From Thermoplasmata archaeon (GTDB lineage Archaea; Thermoplasmatota; Thermoplasmata; Lutacidiplasmatales; UBA184): a stretch of 10,171 nt of DNA. The translations under genes were made by a program, and so were the position numbers. The stretch is from the NCBI GenBank assembly GCA_030039715.1, contig JASHVA010000020.1:1-10171 (forward strand), given 5' to 3'. A model generated the notes under the pieces. It ran no database searches and was not told the DNA's origin. It saw nothing but the letters and a program-made list of their open reading frames with translations. Shown here in pieces: positions 1-8,100 of this stretch (its first letter is position 1; each line of letters starts with the position of its first letter).

Positions 1-3000
1 GCCGGCGCGGGGGCCGGAGCGGGGGCCGCGGGAGCGGCGGCCGTGGGCGCGCTCTCGCCCTGCAGGAGGCGCAGCGCCTCCCGCGCCTTCTCGAGCGCCG
101 CGGCGTAGTCGGTCTCGCGAAGGCGGATCGATTCCGCGAGGAGTTGCCGGGCGGCCGCCGTGTCGACCCGGTTCTGCTGCGCGCGGGCGAGCGCGGCGTC
201 GATGAGGTAGTGGAGGTTGAGGAGCTCGCGATGGAGCGACTTCCGCAGGTTGAGGTCCTCCTCCGCCGCGAGCAGCTGACGCGCCGCGTCGAGGAGGTGC
301 CCCTCCTTCTCGAGGGTGTCGACCTCCTTCATCCGCTCGGGGAGCGGGCCGACGCTCACGTGGAGCCCTTCGTGCGCGAAGTTGAGCTCGGTCAAGACGT
401 CCTTGTACCGGCGGGCGTACGGCTCGCGCACGGCCTTCTCGAGGGCCGGGAGCGCGCCGAGCAGGAGGCGGCTCGCCTCGTCGAGGCGTCCGGCATCGGT
501 GGCACTGCGCGCTTCGCTGAACGTCTGCATCACGGGCGTGGTATCGAGGCCGAGCCGCTCGCCGACCCAGAGCTGGCCCTTGAGCTCCGCGATCTGCGAC
601 TCGACGCGCTCGCGCCATCGGCGGCGCACGATGTCGAGCTCCGTCCGCACGAGCTCGAGGGCCGGGCCGAACTCTCGGCGTTCCCGCAGTCCCGCGAGCC
701 GCTGGCGGACCTCCTCCCGGCGTGCGACCTCGCCCGGGGAGGTCGGCCCGAGCCGGCCGATGTCCGCCTCGACCTCGCGCCAGCGGGCATCGACGATCGC
801 CTCGAACGCCCGGCGCGACGCGCCCTCGGCGCGGTCGATCGCCTCCCGTACGTGGGTCCACTCGCGGGCGCGCAGCGCGCCCTCGGCTTCGACGACGATC
901 GCCTCCACCGGATCGAGCTCGGTCGTCAGCTTCTCGCGTCGGCCCTGCTCGACGATCCGCCGGAGCTCGCCGAGCGGGCCCGCGAACAGCCGCTCGATCG
1001 ACCACCGGGCGACCTCGGTCGCCTGGCGGGCCGCGCGGATCGACTCCGGATACTGCCCGACCTCGGAGAGCTTGCGCGCCTCGTCCAGATGCCGCTTCGA
1101 CTCGGCGACGTCGGCCCCGAGACCGGTCGCCTCGGCGATCTGGCGCTCGGCGGCCCCGAACGCGTCCTTGGCGCGGCGGAAGTTCTCGCGGACGACGCCG
1201 AGCGCGTCGGAGGCGGCGAGCGCGTGCTCGAGGACGGACGGATAGTCCCGTTCCTGGAACGCCGTCTTCGCCGCCCCGACCTGGTCGGAGGCGGCCGGGG
1301 CGATGACGCCCTCGCTGAGCGCCCGGTTGAGGGCCCGCTCCGCGGCCTGCACCGACCCTTCCGCCACGCGGCGCTGGAGGTCGGCGCGCTCGAGCTCGGA
1401 CTCGCTCTTCCCGGCGAGCTGGAGCGCCTCGACCGCCTTCCCCTCGTCGAGCGCCATCCGCGCCTGGTGGAGGAGGTTCTCCGCGATCGACGTGTCGCCG
1501 CCCTCCCGCCGGAGCCGCGTCAGCATCGCCTGGAAGCTCGCGAGCGTTTTCGACACGTGCTGATAGGTCGCCTGCAAGAGCTCGCGCTCGAGCGGGCCGC
1601 CGAGCTCGATCACGCGCGCGTACTGCCGCTGGGCGAGGCCCGACTCGAGCCGCTCCATCGCGGAGCGGAGGGACGGGATGTCGACGTGGAGGAGGTCGGC
1701 CTGAGCGAGCGCCTCCCGGGCCCGCTTCGCGACGCGCTCGGCGTGCTCGACGAAGCCCCGCGTGTCGACGAACTCGCCCCGGGCCTCGTCGAGCAGCGCG
1801 GCGGCGCCGACGGGGACGGGGAGCGCGATGCGCCGGCGCGCCTCCGACAGCGGCTGCAGGATCCGGTCGACGTCGACCCCGGCGCCCCGGGCGATGTCGA
1901 GGTCGCGCTCGAGCCCGCGCAGGTTCTCCTCGAGCACGGGCCGGACGACGCCGACGACCTCCTCGTGCACGATCCGCGCCTCCGTCCGGGTCGCGGCCGC
2001 GGGCGCCGTCGCCTGCGCCGTCCGCATGGCGGCGAGGCGGGTCGCGAACGCCTCCATCGGAACGCCGAGCCGGCGGCCGTCCTCGATCAGCCGGTCGATC
2101 TCCACGAGGAGTCGGTTCGTCTCCGCCTTCGCCTCCTCGCTGCCGAGCCCCTCGTCGATCTTGTCGAGGAGCGTGCGCGCGGCGTCGAAGTCCAGCGCCT
2201 GGAACGCGACGCGGGCGTCGCGCAGCGGTTCGTAGAACGGGGACGGGTCCGCGCCGCTCTCCCGGACCCGACCGAGCTGCTCCTGCGCGCGGTTGAGCCG
2301 CTCGACGATCTCCTGGGCCGTGCTCCACGTCTTCTGGCCGGACTCCTCGAGCTGCGTCGCGAGCTTGTAGGCCTCGGCGTAGCGCGCCGCGCGGGCGGCC
2401 GACTGAGCCGCCTCGAGTTGGCTGCGGAACTTCGCGAGGTCGAGCCCCATCGTCTCGAGCTCGACGAGCGCGAGCTTGGCGTGCGAGACCGCCTCCTCGC
2501 TCCGAAGGAGCTGCTGCTGCTGGGCCCGCTTGCGGATCTCCTGCGAGGCGCGGGACGCCTGCACGAAATCGCCCATGTTGAAGATCCGCTGGACCTCGTC
2601 GATCTGCCGCTGGATCTCGTCGCCCGCTCCGCCCATCGACTCGAGGACCTGGCCCTCGGCCTCGAGCTCCTCGACGAGCGAGGAGGCGTGGGAGGCGAAG
2701 ACCGACGCAAAGTCGCGCTCGGCCCGGCGCAGGCTCTCGACCGCCGAGACGAGGTCGCGCTTCACGCGGAGCGTCACGTCGGCGTCGGCGAGGAGCCGTC
2801 GCGTCGGCGCCGCGAGCGCCTCGTCGGGGATGTCCGCGAAGCCGCGCTCCATCTCCTCGATCCGACGCGCGACGTACGGCTCGGCGGCGGTGCGGAGCGC
2901 GACCTCGACCCGGGCGAGCTTCTCGACGCCGTCCGCGAGGTTGCCGGCCTCGAGCTGGGCATGGACGTCGGCCATCGTCTGGTCGACGTCGGCGGGCAGG

Positions 3001-4463
3001 AAGCCCCGCTCCCGGGCGTAGACGCGGACGCCGTCGAGGGCCGACCATCGCTGGAGGAAGAACTGGAGCGCCTCGCGGCCCACCGCGAGCACGGTCTCCT
3101 GGAGGAGCTGGCGCGCCCCGTGCGCGTCGGACCGGTCGAGCAGCGCGCGGGCCCGCTGGAGCTGGGTCTCGAACGGGTCGGTGGCGAAGTGGACGCGCCG
3201 CAGGCGCTCGAGCATCTCCTCGAGCGCGGCGAGCTCGTCCCGCACGGTGTCGAGGTCCTCCGTGAGCTGGGCGACCTTGTCGACCGCCTCCTGGCTCGCC
3301 GCGAGCGCCTCGGTGTAGATCTTGAGGCGCAGCGCCTCGCGCGCCCGGTTCATCGCGGCGAAGACCTCGGTCGGGTCCCGGCCGAGCCGGCGCGCCTCGG
3401 AGATCCGGGGCCGCACCTCGTCGAGGAGCCCGGCGACGACCGCGACGATCGGCTCTTCCGCCTCCCGCCGCGCCTCGGAGAGGAGCACCGTGATCTCGGG
3501 CGGAGAGGCGGTCGTGAGCCGCGCGGTCGCTTCCTCGACCGCCTGGATCGCGGGCGTCGGGTCGACCCCGTAGTCCCGGGTGACGCGGAGCGCGGTCAGG
3601 AGCGAGTCGAGCGCCTGCGCGCCGCGCTCCCGCAGGCCTTCGCCGACCTCGACCAACGAATCCTCGATCGAGCGGACCGTCTCGGGCCAGCGCTCGATCG
3701 GAGCGTCGGCGTCGGCGAGCATCGCCGCATCGAGACGGGACGTGGAAGCGCCGTACTCCCGGGCGGCGACCGCCATCTGGTTCGCGGCCGAGCGGACGGC
3801 CTCGCGGCGCGCCTGGGCCTCGGGGAGTCCCTCCGCGAGCGAGCGGTGCAGCTGGTCGAGCGCCTCCACGACCCGCCCTTCCGCCGCCGGCGCGACGGCC
3901 GCGTCGAGCAGCTCTTCGAATTCGGCGTGTCGGGCCTTGGAGAGACCGGCCCAGTCGGCGACCTTGAGGGCCCGCGTGCGGCTCTCGGCGACGAACGCCT
4001 GCTGCGCCCGGTTGAGGGCCGTCTCGACCTGCGCGAGCCGCCCGACCGTGTCGGACCAGGTCGCGCTCTCGGGAGGATGCTCGAGCTGCTGGAGCTCCTT
4101 GTGCACCTCGGACGGGATCGTCACGCCGGCGCCGGCGAGGCTGCCGGCCACCTCGACGGTCCTCCGCCGTCGCGCCTCGATGGAGCTCGGGACCGTCCTC
4201 CCCAGGTACTCGGAGAGCGACTTCGCCTGCGTCTCGACCGCCTCCCAGTCGGAGCGGCGGGCGAGCTCCCGGAGCTGAGCGAGCCGCTCGGGCGCCTCGG
4301 TCGGGGAGATCCCCAGCGTCTCGAGCTGGGCGACCTGCTCCTCGACTTCCTTCTGGAGCGCTTCGGCGCTCTGCCGCTTCTTCTTGAGCGCCTCGGCCTT
4401 TTCTTGGAGGATCCGGGTGAGCCGAGAAGAGCCGACCCCACCGATGTTACCGGGGCCCGACGT
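1..4463 (-). CDS. Giant helical-repeat / coiled-coil protein, 3' end beyond the window
   Basis: The minus strand is open without a stop from the left edge to an upstream in-frame TGA at 4548-4550. This gives at least 1,487 codons from the proposed start. The product is almost wholly amphipathic helix rich in Ala, Leu, Glu and Arg. Helical units recur about every 80-90 residues. Each has a turn such as LGISPTE, YGVDPTP, SGADPSP or LGLDTTP, then a helix ending in a TPR-like stretch such as SDWEAVE, GDFVQAS, RDYPSVLEHA, GQYPESIRAA or TDYAAALEKA. No signal peptide, membrane segment, Walker motif or zinc site is visible. The last residues in the window are an Ala/Pro linker (1 to about 50), so another domain probably follows off the edge. 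No in-frame ATG, GTG or TTG lies near the 5' end. I place the start at ACG 4461-4463 because it sits just after a GGAGGAGG ribosome site; the next in-frame canonical start is GTG 4149-4151, which would discard obvious helix. Function is unknown; a scaffold or structural role is a guess. Confidence 0.85.
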
Positions 4464-4464
4464 A

Positions 4465-4475
4465 CTCCTCCTCCC
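4465..4475 (-). promoter_or_regulatory. Strong Shine-Dalgarno site that decides the start of the helical-repeat gene
   Basis: On the minus strand this reads GGGAGGAGGAG. It overlaps the archaeal anti-Shine-Dalgarno complement AGGAGG and ends one base before the ACG triplet at 4461-4463. The GGAGG core nearest the 5' side leaves 6 bases to that ACG, a normal spacing. No ATG, GTG or TTG in the helical-repeat frame follows at a usable distance. This supports initiation at ACG, or an ATG changed to ACG. Confidence 0.6.
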
Positions 4476-4540
4476 TAGACCCGGTACAGTGCACGCAAGG
4501 CATTGGGCGTCCGGGACTGTCGATTCATGCCCGGACCCCC

Positions 4541-4547
4541 TTATAAA
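4541..4547 (-). promoter_or_regulatory. TATA-box-like element for the helical-repeat gene
   Basis: The minus strand reads TTTATAA, an AT-only heptamer in otherwise GC-rich DNA, and it fits the archaeal TATA consensus. A start site about 25-30 bases downstream would fall near 4517, giving a leader of roughly 50 bases that contains the Shine-Dalgarno site at 4465-4475. This suggests the helical-repeat gene has its own promoter and does not depend on read-through from aIF5A. Confidence 0.55.
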
Positions 4548-4552
4548 TCACA

Positions 4553-4566
4553 CGCGGAAAACCGCG
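4553..4566 (-). terminator. Perfect small hairpin between aIF5A and the helical-repeat gene
   Basis: A perfect inverted repeat with arms CGCGG and CCGCG surrounds a four-base loop (TTTT on the minus strand). It lies about 40 bases past the aIF5A stop codon and just before the next TATA element. It could end or stabilise the aIF5A transcript. Archaeal termination usually relies on T-runs, and no strong run follows, so the role is uncertain. Confidence 0.3.
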
Positions 4567-4567
4567 G

Positions 4568-4589
4568 GGTCCCGTCCGGCGGACGGACC
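4568..4589 (-). terminator. Second hairpin downstream of aIF5A
   Basis: On the minus strand GGTCCGTCC is separated by GCC from GGACGG(G)ACC, a nine-pair stem with one bulged base. It begins about 18 bases after the aIF5A stop and sits next to the hairpin at 4553-4566. Two adjacent stems in a 143-base spacer suggest a transcript 3' end. GC-rich background produces such stems by chance, so confidence is low. Confidence 0.3.
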
Positions 4590-4606
4590 GGGTCGCCGCG
4601 CGTGCC

Positions 4607-4993
4607 TCACTTGCGCATGATGCGGCGCTTACCCATGGCATCGAGGTACTGCACCTCGGCTCCGGGGGACAGCTGACCCTGGAGGTCGGCCTCGAGCGGA
4701 AGAACGAACGTCTCGTAGTTCTCGAGGTCCATGAGCTGGACCTCGCTCGCCGTGAACGAAAGGACCTGGGCGGAGCGCTTGCCGATCATCGGTACCTGGA
4801 CCTTGTGCGTCACGGGAAAGACGACACTGCGCTTCCGCTCGTCGAAGAGGCCGACCGCGTCGATCCGGGCCTTCGCCTCCCCGTGCTTCCCCGGTTTCGA
4901 CATCTGGATGCTCAGAATCCGGCACGGCTCCTCGTCGATGAGCATGTACCGGCCCTCCTTGAGCTCGCGAACTTCCTGCTGGGACCAGGCCAT
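4607..4993 (-). CDS. eif5a: Translation factor aIF5A (archaeal homologue of eIF5A), hypusine-containing
   Basis: This 128-residue protein is full length for archaeal IF5A, which is about 130 residues. It binds the ribosome near the P and E sites and relieves stalling during peptide bond formation, notably at proline-rich stretches, and it also aids termination. Residues 1 to about 68 form the SH3-like N-terminal domain with the modification loop SKPGKHGEAKAR; Lys36 is the residue expected to become hypusine or deoxyhypusine. Residues from about 70 form the OB-fold domain (QVLSFTASEVQLMD, ENYETF). The ATG at 4991-4993 is preceded by GAGAGGAA (5000-5007) at good spacing. The gene is divergent from the synthetase-like fusion, with 145 bases between them. 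The fusion protein carries a very proline-rich linker, a plausible aIF5A-dependent substrate; that link is inference. Confidence 0.98.
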   Translation of the reverse strand: MAWSQQEVRELKEGRYMLIDEEPCRILSIQMSKPGKHGEAKARIDAVGLFDERKRSVVFPVTHKVQVPMIGKRSAQVLSFTASEVQLMDLENYETFVLPLEADLQGQLSPGAEVQYLDAMGKRRIMRK

Positions 4994-4999
4994 CCGAGT

Positions 5000-5007
5000 T
5001 TCCTCTC
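5000..5007 (-). promoter_or_regulatory. Ribosome binding site of aIF5A
   Basis: The minus strand reads GAGAGGAA. The AGAGG core leaves 8 bases to the ATG at 4991-4993, a normal spacing for a partial Shine-Dalgarno match. It supports this start for aIF5A. Confidence 0.5.
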
Positions 5008-5082
5008 GCCGGCGGGGAGAGGTGGGGCGGCATAACCCTTGCCGTGAACATGAGGAGCGCGCGCACGCACGGCTCCGGCCGA

Positions 5083-5094
5083 GGGTTTATTCCC
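5083..5094. promoter_or_regulatory. Possible TATA element in the divergent intergenic region
   Basis: GGGTTTATTCCC is an AT core flanked by a GGG/CCC inverted repeat in the 145-base gap between aIF5A and the fusion gene. Read on the plus strand it could place a start site near 5115, about 24 bases before the ATG at 5139. Read on the minus strand (GGGAATAAACCC) it could serve aIF5A with a leader of about 65 bases. A second weak candidate for aIF5A is GGTTATG at 5031-5037. Which gene or genes it serves cannot be settled from sequence. Confidence 0.4.
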
Positions 5095-5138
5095 GCGCGG
5101 CTTCCTAGTTCGGTGCCGGAGCTCTCGCGGTCGATCGG

Positions 5139-8100
5139 ATGGTAGCGCTTCCGGAGAAACCGACGCCGGCCTCCCTCGAGCAGGAGGCCCGCGCGCTGTG
5201 GGCATCGCAACGCCTTCCCCCGCTCCAGGGACCGGTCGGCGGGCCCGACGGACCGGTCGTGCGGCAGTTCCTCGGCGCGTTCGCGCCGCAAGAGGGCGGG
5301 ACGCTCACCGTACAACGCGCCGTCGCCGCCGACATCGACGCCCGGGCGCTGATGCTCGCCGGGCGGAGGGCCCAGGGCAGCCTCCGGATGGAGTTTGGAG
5401 GACCGCCGAGGAACTCGCCGAAGCTCGAGCCGGTGCTCGCCGCCCTCGCGGTCTGGGTCGGTGGCTCCGACGGGCATTCGTGGGATGTCCAGGGGCGACG
5501 GCCCGAGGTACAGCGGCTCGTGGGCCGGCTCGCGCACGCGGGGGCGCTCGCGGTGCGCGACGTCTCGCTCCGGATCTGCCCGGCCTGCGCGACCGCCCGT
5601 TCGCCCGAGGGGATCGTCTACCAGGAGGAGGACGGCGAGACGCTGCTCGTGCGGTTCCCGTTCCCGGATGGAGACCGCACGGTATCGGCGATCGTCTGGA
5701 CGGACGCGGGCTGGCGTCTCCTCGGGACGAGCGCGCTGATGATCCACCCCGACCTCCCGTACGTGATCGCCCGGTACCAGCGGAAGGACGTCGACGAGCT
5801 GATCTTCACGTCGAAGTCGTCGCTCGACCGGCTGCGCGGTTGGCTCCCCGGGGCGACGCTCGAGGTCCTCGAGGAGTGGCCCGGGAAGCACTGGGAGGGC
5901 CGGGCGTACACCCATCCGTTGCGCCACGAGTTCCCGATGGGCGGCGCCCTCGAGCCGCCGGGCGGCACGATCGTCCCCGTGGCCGACGTGAGCGACACCG
6001 GCACCGGGGTGGTCCCGCTCGTCCCCGGTCACGGCGGCACGGACACGCAGATCGCCGACCGGCTCGGCGTTCCGGGCTGGCCGCTCGTCACCCCGAAGGG
6101 CCTCTTCGACATCCTGTTCGTCCACAAGTACGCCGGTCTCGAGCTCGTGACCGCGAACGACTTCGTCGTCCGCGACCTGGACGAGAGCGGAGCGATCTTC
6201 GCTCGACTGCACGTTCGTCGCGGGGTGCCGCGCTGCGCGCGGTGCGGTACCGCGGTGATCTGGGCGCCCGGTCGAGCCTGGTGCCTCGAACCGTCCCGCC
6301 TCCCGGCGGAGCGGATCGCACTGTACCGAGCCCTCCTCCCGCGCGAGCGGTCGATCGAGCGGCTCGAAGCCGTCCCGTGGCCCGTGAGCGAGCCGCAGCG
6401 CAGCGACGACGCGATGGCGGTCCCGCTGCTCGAGTGCTCGTCCTGCGACCGGCTCGACGCGCCCGATCGTCCCGACGAGAAGTGCGTCTGCGGCGGACGC
6501 CGTCGGCTGGTCCGGCGTCGCCTCCTTCCCGCCTTCGATGCGGCCGCCTCGGCCTGGGCCGGGGTCGACCCGTTCCCGGCGTCGGACACCGTGCGACTCT
6601 ACGTGAACGAGCGCCGCCGCGCGCCGACGGTGGTGCACCACATCGCGGCGATGAGCGGCGTGCTCGGCGTCGTCGGAGATGTCCGCCTCACGCTCCTTCC
6701 GACCGTGCCGGACGCGGACGTGAGCGCGCTCGCGGCGGCCCACGGCGCGGACGCGGTCCGCTCCGCGCTCGCGCGATCCCAGGCGCCGGACGGTGCGACG
6801 ATCACGTTCGCCGAGCGCTGCGCGCAGGAGGCGCGCCGGCTCGAGTCGTTCTGGCAGACCGCCGCGTCCATCCTCCGTCCGATCGACGGGGCCTCGCTCG
6901 CCGGCTTCGCGCAGCCGATCGCCGCTTCGCTCGGGAGCCTCGAGCCGGAGGACCGGGCGATCCTCGCCCGGTTCGAGCGCATCCGGATCCAGGCGCTCGT
7001 GGACTACGAACGGGGCCACCCGGCGGAAGTACATCGCCCGCTGTTCCAGTTCCTCGAGAACGACCTCGTGGAGTATCGGGCCTGGGTGGCCGGACGCCTC
7101 GCGGAGGCCGGGAACGCTCCCTCGAAGCGGGCCGCAAACCACACGCTCGTACACCTCCTCCACACGGTGACGCAACTGCTCGGACCGATCGCTCCCCACA
7201 CGGCCGAGTCCGTGCACCGCGCGCTGCGCCGCAGTCGGGCGAGCCTCTTCCAGGAGCCCTCGCCCGGCGTCGACCGCACGCTGCTGGACGCGGGCCGCGT
7301 CCAGGCGTGGGACCGGTGGCGTTCGGTCGTCGAGTCGATCGAGCGGTTCCGCCGGGCGGTCGGCGTGCCGGCGGCCCGAACGATCCCCGTGGTCGCGCTC
7401 GTCGTCGACAACGACGCGACGGCCGACGAGTTCCGCGCCGAGGCGCCGACGATCGAACGTCTCGCCCGGATCGGGAAGCTCGAGGTCGGCTCGCCCGGCG
7501 CGCCGTGGGCGGGTCGCCGACGTCAGCTGCGCCCGCGGGAGAGCGAGATCCAGCGCGTCTACTCTTCCCGCGCGGCGCAGATCATCCACCTGCTCCGGCG
7601 GATGCCCGAACGGAAAGGCTCCGACGCGGCGTCGGTGCAGGGCTTCACGATCATGGTGAACGGACAGCCGACGCAGATCCTCCCGTCGATGATCGCCTGG
7701 GAGGAGACGCTCCCCGACCGATACGTGCCGTTCGACTGGAGCAGCGGAGAGCTCTACGCCGAGCTGCCGGAGGGCGTCGGGGCGCCGACCGCGCCCCCGC
7801 CGCCCCTCTCGCCGGACGCGTTCCGGCTCGTCGCGCGCGTCCGACAGCGGCTCCGGGCCTCCCCGTCCGGCGCTCCGCCGGTCGTGCTCGTCGCGGCGCC
7901 CCCGGCGTTGGCCGCGGACCTCTCGCCGGTCGTCGGGCCGCTCGCCCGCTACCTCGGCGTGGCGGAGGTCCGGCTTCTCGGCACGGAAGCGGAGATGCCC
8001 CGGCACGGCCGCGGCTACGGCCGGACGAAGGCGGGCGCCTCCTGGTCGTTCCACATCTCCGACCGGCTGCCCCCGCCCCGGGCGGCGAAGCCCGCTCCGC

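Noticed and set aside
4121..4441. GTG-started minus-strand frame that could have given the helical-repeat gene a canonical start
   Set aside because: The GTG at 4439-4441 is in a different frame from the helical repeats. Its product is a low-complexity Ser/Arg chain and it would need a frameshift to join the gene; the in-frame ACG with its ribosome site is simpler.
144..4478. A 1,444-codon open frame on the plus strand
   Set aside because: It is codon-aligned antisense to the helical-repeat gene. Its composition (Arg, Leu, Glu, Asp, Gly with little pattern) is the complement of that gene's GC-rich codons. The minus strand shows regular helical repeats, a ribosome site and a promoter, so that is the real gene.
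5230..5258. Two GACCGGTC palindromes 21 bases apart early in the fusion gene
   Set aside because: They encode a repeated Gly-Pro-Val peptide within codons 31-40 using the favoured GC-rich codons, so a coding explanation is enough.
4629..8054. A 1,141-codon open frame on the minus strand
   Set aside because: It overlaps aIF5A in another frame and lies antisense to the synthetase-like gene. It is Arg/Asp/Gly-rich with no recognisable motif, as expected of a GC-driven shadow frame.
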